NCBI GenBank assembly: GCA_947846985.1
Contig: CANTUZ010000007.1
Coordinates: forward strand, 30,818,355 to 30,882,354
Length of the DNA: 64,000 nucleotides
Reading direction: 5' to 3'
Source of the DNA: Fratercula arctica
Taxonomy: Eukaryota; Chordata; Aves; Charadriiformes; Alcidae
Shown: in pieces, positions 35,741 through 49,485 of the stretch
Layout of the letters: each line of letters begins with the position of its first letter
Position numbering within the stretch: position 1 is the first letter of the stretch
Notes under the pieces: generated by a model
Told to the model about the DNA's origin: nothing
Database searches by the model: none
The model's input: only the letters and a program-made list of their open reading frames with translations
Position numbers and translations under genes: made by a program

Positions 35741-38700
35741 AACTCTTCAATGGGCAAGTATGAAATACCTGAATGTCAGGTGGGTTCAGTCACTGAAGAC
35801 TAAAAGTTAAGCAAGAACTTTGGCTTATCACTTTCAGGTGGTGCCTTCTTCAAGACGTAAAGCAAGTCTTTCTTTAGAGAAGATTGTCCCTAGTTACCTT
35901 CAGGCAAGCAGAGATACAACATCTCTTATGAATGTAGTATGTGATCCATTGATCAAGAAACAGAGTTGTTTTTGAAGGATCACCTTGCAGATCTTGAAGC
36001 CTATAGTACTTCCTTGACAAAGGGCAGGTGGGATAAAAATTAAGGTACCGAGAAGGGGAGGCATGAGGAATGATGCTTTCCAGTATTCTGGTTTGAAGGC
36101 ACTGTGAGAAAAGGAGAGACAGAAAAAGAAGATGGATGGTAGGAAAATAACAAGCCTTTTTTAACACTTGGGCATAGGGCATCTTTGCTCCCATCTCTTC
36201 TGCCCCTTGAATAGAGATTTGGCGGCTCCTCACAGAGTATGATTCCTGCCTGAACTCCTGTCTTTACTGGCCCAGTCTTCCACTAACTTTCCTGCAGCTA
36301 AGGCAGTCACAAACCCTTTCTTGACAGGATCTATCCAGAGTCAGCAGTCATTGCAGTGATAGGAGAGTTGAGCTCCAAGGTCTCCTGCAATGTTGTGGAG
36401 GGGTGAAGAAAAGAGGGAAGGAAGGGGCTTTTACATATATGTAGATTTGTTGGACAAATTGAAATAAAAGTGTGCTGTCTTGGAAATATTTATAGAGTAA
36501 TGGCTTCAGGTAAAACAAGCTAGAAATAAATTTGTTATACTACATTACATCATAATAATGAATTTAATTTCTCCTAGGTATTTTATTTATGCTAAAACAC
36601 TTTATTTGCTTTCTTTTTATTTTTCCTTACTGCTTTCTCATCTGTTTATACTTGTATGAAATGCAAGTAAAACAAAACACATAAATCAGTAGACCTAATT
36701 ATAAGAGACAAGAGTAGGTTGCACTTATTTCCACTGTTGGAGCCTGAGACTTTAAAGTTTGACATGTTTTCTGACGACTTATTTATTCACATCTTCTTTA
36801 AAATGTAGAATCTCCCTTGAGACATTTAAGGCAAAAAAGATGCCAAGAAATTACTGTATTTCTGAGCTTCTTTGCAATGACTACAAATATAGTATAAGTT
36901 AAACAGTGCAGGGAAAAAGAAACCAAACAAAACCTAAACCTGCATTGTTACTGGCAACAAAATAATTTTCTTTTTTTCCATTTAGGCTGAAGAACAAAAA
37001 AACCTGAAAAATTTATATGTGAAAGACAGGGAAAAAAGGACATTGTCATTTAAAGTAATTAATTGTAATATTCCAAACCTGTAACTGTCCAAATTCTTCT
37101 CTTTATCCTTCATAATAGTATGTCTTGTTCTACTTCTTTCTTTTACCAAGTCAATACTTTATTACTAAATGTTTGAACTGCATCTTTCCTAGTGACAATA
37201 AACAGTCTCCAAGCCATGGTTGGTATGTATGCTTCTTGTATCAGAGATTGAGATCTTGTATCAGAACTAGATGCTGGGTAATTGTGTGGATACTTCTGTT
37301 ATCTGAATGATGTTCTTTGTCTTGGATTATTAAAAATGTTAAATCTTCCATTCTTTTTTCCTGATAATCTGTTATAAATAAATATTTTCCCTGTTACTTC
37401 AAAGGAAGAAAACATTCTCGCTCATCTTCTCTAAGATTGCCTATGATGGTGGCACATGTTTGGTAAAAAAGTACTTCATATCCCTTTCTTTAAGAAGAAT
37501 GCTATACTTACACTCTTTTTGGATCCAGTGACATATAGGACTGGAGTTCTTTGGAGGCAAAATTGGTTGACTTTGAAGTACTTAGGAAGATGAAAGAGAG
37601 TTGTACAGCAGAATGCTAGTCAGGTATGTAATCCTGTATGTGGTTGGATCCAAGTCTGCTAGCCACATATTCCTACCTATTTTCTGAAAATCTGTTTTCA
37701 GCACAAATGATATGTTGTGGGAATTACATACTCTCTGGAACACCTGGGTTTGCTATGGAAAACAGTGTGATACTTTGCATAACCAGACAGATTACACTAA
37801 AACCAAATCAGACCTGGGTGGAACTGTGGACTCGTGGGTATGTGTGAAATTTCTCTTTCAATTTCTGTTGTCATTTTGTGTTAGGAAGGGAATAACGCTC
37901 CCAGATCACATGGCTGTAGTATTCCTAACCAAATAAAATAAGAAAAAAAAATTTCGGGCCTGAAATTACTCTCTACAAAGGAAAACAGAACACTCAAAAG
38001 GGGTGTTTCTTTTTTGGGGTGTGAGTTACAATTTGAATGTCTTTTCTTTATTATCTTCCTTTTTATGTAATGGAGCAAATTTACTTTTTTCCATAAATGT
38101 TCAAGTCAGAAGTAAGATATATCTTGTAGACTAGGAGTTAATATTCAAAATACCTCTTTCCTGGTTTTGTGCTATAGAAAATAAAGTAATTGATACCATG
38201 TCTATAGACAAAGTTTTAATAGTTTGATATTGAAGTGAAAAAAAAATCATTAAATTAAGAATATCCCCCTAAAAATTCATGGAAAGATTGTTTTCACGTA
38301 TATGTGCCTGTTAATTTTCATTTTGAAAGATGTGTTATCAGATCTTGGTAAGTGTGAACTGTATCTGTTTCACCTGGGCATTAAAAAGATAACTATATAA
38401 AATCCCTTTTCACCTCTGAAGATCTCTACCTAAACACCTGAGCCTAACTTCAAATGCCCTTGCTTTTCTGGGTTTAAGTTAGACCCCTGATATTTTTTGA
38501 CCACACAGTACTTTTTTAGTTTTAGTATGTGAATATGTTCTTTGTTGTTTTTCTCCTAGAGCCAGAAAACAAGACTATAAAATCCCAGTGGTGGAACTTG
38601 AAAAATTGTGTTTGTGTGGTTCAAATCTTTTGAAAATTCTATAAAGCAGCATGAGACATTGTTCTATTCAATTTCTAGCTATTGATCCAACTGAATGCTT

Positions 38701-41454
38701 GTTTGGAGATTGCCTTTGCAGCTTTATTTGAACAGAAGAAATACTTTTCTCTCTGGAGGTAGGGTGTGTGGGGATTTCGCTTACAAGGGACACATTTCAC
38801 GTGTACAGATTTCTCATGCTGAGGGCAATAAAATAGTTTTGCCCTTGAAGTGAGTGTTATACCTGCAACTTGCACAGCTTCTATGTGTGTTAATTACAAA
38901 AAGGGTGGTGAGCAGCTCACAATTGTGAAGATGAATACCTTGGCTATCAGAGGAAAATAGTTCTGATTAGAGATACATCACGCAGGTTACCCTGTTTCTA
39001 TATTAGGCTCCCTGTGATAAAGCTAATGTTGGAAAGATTTCAAAACTGAAAGTTTTGGATTCTGGGCCCAAGGAAACTTCAGTCTACCATAAAGATGGAT
39101 AGACCTTTCATTATGGGAGGTGATAGGAGTTAGCCTAATTGCACAATAGCTATCCTGCTGACATATAGATGTTCTTATCCAAAGGATTTTATTTGTGCTT
39201 GCAGCTGAATTTTACGTAAGAGGCTTTTCAGAAATAATTACAAATGCTAATTACATTTACAGCATGCTTCTCTTTATTTTTCCTTTGAAGGTAAGGGAAA
39301 TAAGCTAATGTTCCTATTTCACTTTTCCTTTGCTTCGCTATTATACTTTTTTCAAATAATGTACATTTGTTAAAGTTCACTCATGGTTATATGTTTGTGT
39401 GTTTTGTAAATATCTACAGTGATCTTCTGTGAACGAAAACTTGTGATGCAAGAGCAGAGAAAACACTATAGTAAATCTGTTCTGTAAAACATACTCGAGA
39501 ATTAAGGTACTGGCTGTTCATGTGAAAATTCAGTTAGACTAGAGACAAGCATTAAAGCGTACACCCCAAATGCCACTCCCTTAGCAGACTGCAGTTACTT
39601 ATTCTTGCTTTGTGTAAGATTTGAGATGTTTGAGTCTCAGGAAGATTAAATAAGCAATCATTACCTTAAAATAATCTGTATGAAAGGTCCTCAGAACAGT
39701 GACTTCTGTCTCTTGTGTTTGTAACTTCTTCCATGGTATTTGACCTGTGTATGAACTTGAAGGCATTTGAAGGGTAACCTGTTCAGATCCCCAGTAACTG
39801 TACCTCTGTAAATGTTTGGGGTTTTTTCTGACATATAGGGCAGGAAATGGGTGGGGGTTTTTCCTTTAAAAAGAAATAAATATATGAAGGCCTCATATTG
39901 TCACATGATATTCAAATTTACCAATAATAATGACATTTTGTGAGAAACTTCACTGTGGAGATTTGTGTAACTTCTCTTTGTCTCTTGTTAATTGTGAGAT
40001 CATACATGCACAGGTTCTGAGGTTCTGTGGCTGCTGAATTTGAAATATCTTATTTGGGCAATTTAAGTTTGCATTAACTTAATCCTTGGTTTTTGGGGGG
40101 CATTTGAAGTTTAGCTATTATAATGCCACTAGGGTGTCTTTGGGCTGATGAAAATTTTTGGCATTCAGTGACTTCAGTGTTGGCTAGTGCTTGGCTGAAT
40201 TAATGTCTCTGAACAAAATTTCTAGCCTTCACTGGTACTTTCAGGGTTATTTGATGTACGGAATTGCATTATATTACAAGCATGATAAAAATACAGTATT
40301 GACTTAGTGTTTCATACAGTCTTATAGTCTTATAAAATGGTATTGATCTATCTTTAGTTTCGAAGGTCAGCATAAAGTTTACAAAGAGAAGTATATGAGG
40401 TTAGGAAACATTATGCAGTAGTTGCCCATTAAAGTATTAAAATGTGACCTGCTGTTGTAGGAGCTTTCAACAAATCTTTTAGTATCCTCATCAGTTCCAA
40501 GCTGCATACATATGATCTAGGTTTTGGCTAATAAAAATTTATATAATGTTGCACTGATTAGGATACTTTGCACTGTAATCATTCTTTCCTTGGAACAGCT
40601 CAGCATGCATTATTGTACCTTTCCTTCAAAGTTATTTTATGATGCAGTAAATCCATTACAAACTTGGGAATGGAAAACATCTGATTCAAAGTGTCTTTTT
40701 TTCTACTGGTAACACTTGGTTCTTCTATAGTGTTCATGTTCTTTGAAACGCATAACAACTCATGTATTTAGTCTCCTGAGATAAGAAAACATAGACACCT
40801 TGAAAAGGGAAGCAAGTGAGAATTAGAAAATATTGCATTGAAAATAAAACTGGAAATAGAACCCACATTTGCAAATTTGCAAAGTAAAAAATCACTGGGA
40901 TTTAATTTCAAGCAAGCATTGTAGACTATTACAATCAGTTTTGGATCAGTTGTGCTTGTGTATAAGATTGCTTTCCTAAACTAAAGTCTCTGTGATGCAC
41001 TCACTGAGTGTACAAAAAGTAAAAGGAGAGGGATAGCTGAATGGTGCATCTGTACTGGTATTTTAGTTCAGACTGGGAATCTACTTTTGAAGTCAATCTG
41101 GTCATCTCCATTTATCACAATTTGATAGTGTCAAGAACTGTTTTCTGTCAGATTATGGGAATTTATACTCTGGGAGCATGCCTAGGGTGCTCTGGGAATG
41201 ACCATTCAGGCTAAAACATAGTCCACAAAATGAGGGTAGTGTTGACACTGGATCCCTACCTGTTTTTTCTCCTTATCCTCTCCCATTGTTCCATACAACA
41301 TCCAAAAGTATACATAGCCCATAGAGTAAATTTGAGTGTTTTCTCAGTTCTGCCACTTTCTTCCTCTGTGTTTTTAGATCAACAGGTGTCTTGCACCTAA
41401 AACAGTAGAGGGACACATTGCTCATGTCATTGAACTGTCTATGAAAGGTTTAGC

Positions 41455-41471
41455 TTTTTTTTTTTTTTTTT
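41455..41471. repeat. Poly-T run (17)
   Basis: Uninterrupted T17 followed by AATATG. It is a homopolymer only. Confidence 0.92.
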
Positions 41472-44400
41472 AATATGATGAGAACTGGCAATAATTTAAA
41501 GCAATTTCGTATTCCTTTTTTTACTTATTTTAATGTAGAAAGCTCTTCTGCTGTATGTAACATTATATTTGTATGGTTGAGAGTCTCAAGCTGGAAAAAT
41601 ATTTACATGTGCTTACAGTATTTTGCCCTCATTACATGTTAAGAAATATATTTGATTCAGTTTATTACCTGATAATAATGTTAACTGTTTTTACATAATT
41701 CTACTATCCTAGATATCTAAAAAGAGATTTACAGTTTTGGGGGGCTATTTTTACTTTTTTAGTTTCTAGTGTTAATTTCTCCTGTATAAATTCCCTATTA
41801 CAAATAATATCATTTTGATAATTAATATAACAAGGGAGAAAAAGGTGAAAAACATTGCGGTCTCCAGCATACTGACAAGATACTTTTTCAGAACAGCAAA
41901 AACAACAACAAAATCAGAGGGAGAATAAAGGACTAAATATATTTTTCAATCCCTAGTCAGACAGCAATAGCAGTAATAAGTAAGCTTCTTTGAGAGCTCT
42001 GAGAAATTGCAGTTACAAACTGCGTATTACACTACCTGTTTTGCAAAGAAGGGTGGCACACACCAAAAGTGACAATGGCATACAGCAGAAGTCAGCTTTC
42101 AGAAGAAAATGTAAAAACTGTTAGATATCAGAGGGTACTTTTAGGGCTGCATCATTTTATAATAAAAAAAAAATATATATTTGTCTGTACCTTTAATCAT
42201 CTTGCCTTCAGACTAATGCCATGGGTTGCAAGAAGCATGAGTCTAAATCTTGCTTCCATTTTGAATGCACGGGCTTTATTCTTACTGCTGTGATACTGCA
42301 CTTTAATATTACCACCAGATATTTTTGTAAAATTATATGAGTTGTGCTACCAATGTATGTTATCTCCATAAATCAATAGCAGTGCAACTTTCTGTTGTAT
42401 TTGCTTATTTCTGTGTAGTCACATATCCTTCTGTATCTTAGTAACAGTTTAGTTGCTTTTTATTTAAAGGGCTTTTCAGATGTGTAGGAGTCCTGTATTT
42501 TTATATTTTGTTTTTGTTTTGGTCTATATGGAGTCAATAGCCATAATGTGATGGATAGAAATGAATTATTATTGAAAAATTCAATGTCAAATAAGTATCA
42601 GAAATACTTTATTATTAGATACTGAAACTGTAAAAAGCTTTACTGCAACTCATGGATGAAAGATTTCATTATGAATTGTATGCTACTCTACTATTTCTAC
42701 TTAATATTTCTGGCTTTATCTTTCTTAATAAAGTGGTTTTTTAGACAGTCCAAAGGTAGTTCAAGTTAACCTTGTGACCAAGGTATTATTTCCATACTTT
42801 AACGTGATAATTTTCAATGAAGATTTTTCATCTGTATGTTATATAAATGGTAGATAGAGAGTATAGTTCATTAAACTGAAACTCATCTTTTATGTTACAG
42901 AATTCTGTCACTTTTTGGAAGGAGCTACATAATTTTTAAGCATAAATTGTGAAGTATATGAAAATTTAACTTTTGAAAACAGGGTTATGCCTGGTTCTGG
43001 AGATTGAAAACAGTATTCCTCTTTCAGATGAGTCTTTTAAAACATAAAATTCAATTCCCTTTTTTAGATCTATGACTATTTACCTGAGTACAGGGGAAAC
43101 TTTTTTCCTCCAGAAAAAGAAAAATAACTCTTAAGAAATTTCTCGGATCATTGGAATTGAAGTATATAAGGTATGAATTGGATGCTTTGATTATTGACCT
43201 TCATGAAACTAGGGCTCTGCAGAACAAGAACTTTTTATGAAAGCAAGAATGTAACAGTATCTCTGAAAGTTGTTAAATGTTTACAGCAGCAGTAGAAGTT
43301 AGTGGAATGGCATCATCTTTGCTACTTTGCAGGAGAAACCCGGTCAGACTGATCACAAGAGCGAGGTGTTTATCAACCTTTGCTGGTCAAAGGTAGCATC
43401 AGCTGAAACCAGTGGGAGATCCTGGGTTGTAAGATTTAGTTCAAAGTAATACATTTAGTAAAAGCCCAGCTCTGGTTTTTATAGTTTCTTCTCCTAGTTC
43501 TAGTCATAACCTTTATTCAACAAGAGTTTTTAAAACAGCATATCGGCAATAAATGAAGAGGGAGAGATTTTAGCAAACGCTTTGCTATAAACCTGTATGA
43601 AATTTCTGATTACTGACTTTTATTTTATAGGTGCAATTAAATGAAGATACATAATCAAGCGAGAAAATGAGCTGGTAATTCTGTCCTACAGTTTTCTGTA
43701 CTTATCACAAATAATAATATAAAAGGTGGCTTGCTTTTTGTAATATTTAGCTTGATAAAATTGTTTGTAATTGCAGAAGATGCTATATTATTTGCTGTAT
43801 TCGTATTACATTTAGAAGAACATCTAAATAGAAAATCTGAAGTGTTAAATATCTCTCTAAGCTATTAATAAATCTCTTAAATATAAGTGATTAATAGCAG
43901 AATGGTGACAAAACTTCTATAATCCTTGTTGATTTTGTTGTCCTTGTAAAGTTTTGCACTAGAAGTTAGTGGTTTGCAGTATTCACTGGATGTGGGATTA
44001 TGATTTGCTTTGGGTTTGAAAATGGATCTCTGCATCTGTTGACAAAATATATTAGTAAAGTACGTTACAAAAACATAAAACATGTCCATTGAGCTTTTAT
44101 AGTAGAAAATATGCATGTATGTCTTGGTCTTATTTGATAGAAGATTCGATGGATACAATAATGTAATTAGATGAGTAATCAGCTGTGACACACAAGTGGG
44201 AAATAGTTTTGCAAGCAGTGTCTTGTTACTGGTTATTTTATAAATGAAATATGTTGGAATAGAACTATTACTTTTTCAAAAATTTGGAAATCTTCCTGAC
44301 TTACCAACATTTTCCATTCTCAAGTTTGCCAGAAATTTAGACAACCAACTTTGTGTCAAGCTGATCACAGTTATCAAATCAAAGGAAATGTTTTCTTTCA

Positions 44401-47400
44401 TTTTGTTTTTTATACTTGTCTTGTTTCATCAATTGCATCAAATTCTGGCCCCCGCTACCATGAGGTTGGCAGGTATCACTGTGCTGAAGTCAAAGCTGTT
44501 ACAGCAATGTCAAACTATCAGGAAAAAGAAGAGAATTGGACCCCCTTGTGTTAATGTTTCATGACTGCTTAACATAAACCAGAAGGATATTTAACATTTC
44601 AGAAGTTTTATTCTGTCCGTTAGAAAACATCTTTTGCTGTTACAGAGTCACAGAGCTGTAGTCAGAAGAGGTTTCTCTGTTAACTCCCAGTCAAGGCAAA
44701 GCTTGATCAATACTGAAAAGGAAAATCTCTTCTTTCAGACGTTTATATCAAGTAGTACTGTGATGGGGCACGCAGGATATCTTGCCACTTATTCTTCTTG
44801 AAAAATTATATGCTATCTGTTTGTCCTGATGGGAGCTGTAAAGTTCAGTACATGTGAATAGCATCCCTGCGTGACATGCTTTTCTGGAAAAAAAATAAGT
44901 CAGATGTTTCCCTGGATTGCTGAGGAGAGAGTGGACAGACAATTTCTGTTGCACAGCCTGTGTAGACCATGAGCGTCTTTAGAGTCTGACATATCTTCCC
45001 ATTCAATATGTTCTATCTTTCGTCTCCTCCTTTTGCTCTTTCACCCTACTTTACTTTGTTTTAGTCTAATCATCACAGCCATATGGTTCACTTCTGTCTG
45101 AATTCAGAGCTCATTGATGTGCATGCTTTTTTTTATTTTTCTTTCCTGAGTGTTGGATACTGCCAGTGTTCTCCTAGATTGCATTTTTGTAAGCATGGCT
45201 GCGATGTAAATGATGTGGTCCGTAACAGTTACTGATAGAAATTTGTTCTATTCCTTACACTTTTGCAATAATCATCTTATCATAAATACCATAAATATGC
45301 AGCATGAAGTTTTTTAAATGAACTAGCGGTTTTAGATCTGTTACATGGTGCTGTATATGTTTGATCTGATGACAGAGACTCACTCTTGCCTTTGGAAAGC
45401 ATAATCTTAATTGCAATTTTTTGCTAGACAGATTTTCTCTTCGTTTTGTGACAGTGGGCTCCCTCTCTTTGGTTCCCAGGCTTGTAGACTCTGAGGGTGA
45501 ACATGCTTCTCTCAATCTCCTAGAATAAAATTAAAAGCTTACTATTAAATGCTTAAGAATACAGTTTGTATTTTTACATATTAATTGGTAAAATTGATAT
45601 TTTACAAGGCTTAAAGACAAAGACAATACCACCAAAACTTCAAAACCAACATTATGAACATCTTTGCTCATGGCAAAACAGGATTTGACCCACAAAAAAT
45701 ATTCAAATAGAGAAAATTTGCTACACTAGAGCCTTTAAAATAGCTGGAAACCTCACCCATTACTTTAGGTAGACTGGCCATTAGATGCAGATATGGTGCT
45801 TCTTGGTGTATTTGGACATGGGAATTCATGCAGGTCTGCCTGTGTACAAGAGAATGTGTTCATTATCCTAATTGCCTTTCTCTATTTAGCTTGTTTTCAA
45901 AAGAGTTTAAAGGAAAGTATTACATTATTTATTTATATCTAAGTTCAGAATGTTTTTTACAAGACACTGAGTGTCAGGACAGAACAACAGTGAACAATAA
46001 AAGGCAGTTTGCTGTGAAATTACATTTATGTTAAACCATATATACACTGACTTCAAAGGCAATGCCTGTCCTTCTGAAGGTATTTGCTGTCCTATCATTT
46101 CAAATTTACAGATGTGCAATGTCTGTAATAATGATATCAAAGACAAATCCTTAGCTCAGTACATTAAAAATGAATGATTACTGGATTGTTTTTTAAAGAA
46201 AAAATGCTTTCAAAATAAAATGTTAATTATCTGTGATCTTGTAAAAATGAAACAAAAAAACTTGATGCGGTGGTTGCAGCTGCTTTGTAATTTTAGTGGT
46301 CTGTAATAATAAAGCTACAGATGTAAAAAAACAATATAGCATTTCTAATGCAAATCAAAAAAAATTATTATCGCCAAAAGAAAATTTTGATCTTACTTGG
46401 CTTTAAAAATTTCTGTGCATAGGAAATTCCCTGGAAAGTGAATTTAATTCTAAACACAGAGCACTGAACTACTGTTTCTGAAAATTAGAAGAGAATCGTG
46501 TTTCAGCCCTCAGTTGTTCACAGAATGTTACTCAGACAATATGTAATACCCAAGAGTGTAGTTGGACTGCCTTATTTATTTAAGAAAGACATAACAGACA
46601 TCAAGGTGGCTTCAAAAACTAAGCAGGGCTTTAAAATTGCTAGAGGGGAACATTGCCTGGAAGGGGGAGTGTGGAGGCAATATTAAAAAAAAATCCATAC
46701 CTAACTTTTTATCTGGCTACCCTACTAGATTTTTTACAAGTAATAAAAAATATTAGAGAGATATGCGCATCTGTGTGTTCATCCTCATCGTAGTGAAGTT
46801 TTGTTATACAAGTGACATAAATAGTACTCGATCTTTTTCCCCACATCGTCCATCATAGCTAATGCTTTAAGTTTGTATATTAAGCACTTAAGGAAGTGAC
46901 AGCGCTGTGGTCCCAGAGTACATCACATACCAGTCCAGAGGCACAGGACTCCTGTGGCATCCATGTTTGTCTGGACTGTTATCCTTGGTTGGTACACAAA
47001 GGATAGAACCGCTTCCAAAATCTGGGAGGCCCAAATAATTAGTCACAGCTGTTCATTTACACAGTTGCACCTGCAAGGCCTATCACCTGGTTTTTTTGGG
47101 TAAGTTGTTTGGCTAAGTTCAGGTGGAGGGATGGTAGTGTTTCTCCCTTCCTAGAATATTGTCGCTTTTGCTTTCCTTAAAACTGGGGTTTTTGCAGAAT
47201 TTGCTTGTATCAGCAAGCATTTTTCTGGAAGCTTACACATTTAATTGGTACATAGTCAGACTGTGAATTTGCCATGATTGACATAGGACAGTTTTATGCT
47301 ATTAATCATCTAATAACAAGGAGTTACAGGGTAAAGGTAGGTTTCTGATAAGGTTGTATTGGCTGATGTTGAACTGGTGTTTGTCACAGGTACTTTTGAT

Positions 47401-48954
47401 AATTGATGCAAAGTTGTATTTAATGTCCTTTACAATTGCTCATCTTCTGTCTGTGATATTAGACACAGGTGTCTTCAATAGCAGAGTGAGATGATAGAAG
47501 CCATTTCTCTGTAGAATCTTCTGTGAGTGAAGGCTGGGAGCTGGCACCTCTGGCACTTGAACAGCTCTGCAGAAGTGACTTGGTGGTAGGCTTTGGACTT
47601 TGGGAACTATCTGCATGGATTAGATTTCTCTCCTTTATAGTAACATAGTGATATGCCTTGAGTAGAGATCCATGTCTAGGCCACGGGTATTGCAAAAAGA
47701 AAGGTAGAATAAGACAGGTACTTTTCCTGTGGGTAGTATGCGTGTGGTGATCTGAGGAAGTGGTGTCCAATCTCGCTTCTGTGCCAGGCTCTCAGTCCTG
47801 TCACGAGGCTTCTTATTGCTGTGCAGTGATGTTTTAGGTATTTGTTACAAAACCAGAAGCATAAGCTGCCTAGTTTAAAAACCAAACTAATGATCTTTTT
47901 TATAGATATGGCTATTTAAGTGATGATGTTGTTTGCGATTTAGTGAGAACAAAGGAGATAGAGGATATATAGGAAAGCATTATGTAAAGGACTCTCTGCG
48001 TAGTTACCTCTGGACTTGTCTCTGAGGGCTTTTGCTGTTTTCAAGCTTGTTTTTCTAGTTTGACTATTTTAAGTGTTTTCACCTTTTATAGTTATTAAAA
48101 TAATGTTTACAGCAGATGAAGGTAGATTCTTAATCTATCTTTTAATTATAAATTGAGATCTTATTATGGCTGGGAAATTCTGGATCAGAATTCACCATGA
48201 TTCTGGACAGATAGCAAACGGCATTTCTTAATGACACTTAGCAATTATTAACAAAACCTCTCTACGTCCTTGACTTTTTTGACACTGCCAATCAAAATTT
48301 GTCTTCCCTTTGGGCATGTCTTATGAGCTGCTCAGATTCAGAATAATTTATAATGAGTAAATCAAACAATTCTCTAACATGCTAACGGTCTTAATTTCCT
48401 CTGTCTCCTCAAGGTTTAAAGATTTGATTGCTGTGTTGAGAATATAAAAAAAGAACATTAAAATGTCAGAGATGGTGGTGTTATTAAAAAAATGTTAAAG
48501 GTGCATAGAAGTGGAAGACTTCTGGCTTTTGTTCATACCATATCTTCTCAATTTACATCATAGTAAGTACTATTTATTTTCATGAAATGTACACTATATG
48601 GCACTGATTCAAAGAAAGAAAAGATAGAACAGCTATTCTGTATTCTAGTATATCTGGAATAATTCCTTTGTTTGTAAAGCTGTAAAGGTATTTGCTTGCA
48701 TTTTGCGTGTGAGGAAAAATGATGATCCAACAGAAAATTATGAAAAAATCAATCTGTATCCTGGCAGTATGTAGGGTTTAGTTACAGTTCATGGTATAAG
48801 CAGTAGATCAGTGAAAATAAAACTGGTGTGTAAAAGGAATCATATTATGGGTCTTTGTCCAGTAATTTTGTATTTGTTACAGTTTGTGACAGAGGCATTT
48901 ATGGCACTTGTCACTTTAATTTTTGTTTTTTGCATGAGCAGAATATCACTTTAA

Positions 48955-49485
48955 TTCCAGCTTGGAAGGCACCCTGTAGGTGATCTTTTCCAACCTCTTC
49001 TGCCCCTCAAACACCTTGCAGCAGGGCAGGCTGGGTCAGGTTACTCCAGTAAGTTTTGAATATCTTGAGGGATGGCAATTCCTCAGCATCTGTGGTTCAC
49101 ATGCCAGTGTTTGAGCATACTTATGGTAGAAAAAAAAAAAATAAAAATCCTGATATCTAACCAGTATTTCCTTTGCCCAGTATTTCCTATTGCCTTTGTC
49201 CTGTTGCTGCACATCTCTGTCTTCTCCGTGTCTTTCCAGTGGGCAGTTGTAAACAGAAATAAGATCTCCTTCTCCTTCAGGCAGAATGAACCCATTTTTC
49301 TCAGTCCCTCCTCAGATGTGGTTGTGTGGCCATGTGCTTTGCCCCCTTTAATCATCCTGGTGGCTTTTGTTGGACTGGCTTGAGGATGTCTCTATCTCCC
49401 CTGTACTGGGGAGCTAAAAACTGTGTGCAGTGCTCCAGATGCACTATCACACAGAAACACACCAGAGCCCCTAGTAGTTGTTGAG
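48955..49485 (-). mobile_element. Old CR1 LINE fragment
   Basis: On the minus strand this reads as a decayed 3' portion of CR1. Plus-strand landmarks are TTGGAAGGCACC and GATCTTTTCCAACC (complement of the 3' UTR end), then CCTGATATCTAACC, then TTGTCCTGTTGCTGCACATC, then CTCCTTCTCCTTCAGGCAGAATGAACCC-type text corresponding to the 'LFSLEKRR' region. Last comes CAGTGCTCCAGATGCACTATCAC (complement of the 'LEYCVQLW' region). Divergence is clearly greater than in the other two copies, and an A12 run (49130-49141) has expanded inside it. The far boundary is uncertain. The overlapping frames at 49072-49383 and 49083-49355 are by-products. Confidence 0.85.

Larger units (their letters stand above)
31441..48954. 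other. Long AT-rich stretch, no gene seen
   Basis: About 17.5 kb without a supportable gene. It holds an A-rich tract (33609-33640), an AAAAT microsatellite (33715-33744), two small hairpins (33874-33892 and 35225-35255), a 15-bp direct repeat (35705-35740), a T17 run (41455-41471) and a paired ACCTTTG/CAAAGGT motif (43376-43394). Open frames up to about 119 codons (for example 35874-36233 minus) show no recognisable domains. Confidence 0.55.

Noticed and set aside
49072..49383. 103-codon plus frame and its 90-codon antisense partner
   Set aside because: Both lie in the old CR1 fragment and are by-products of it.
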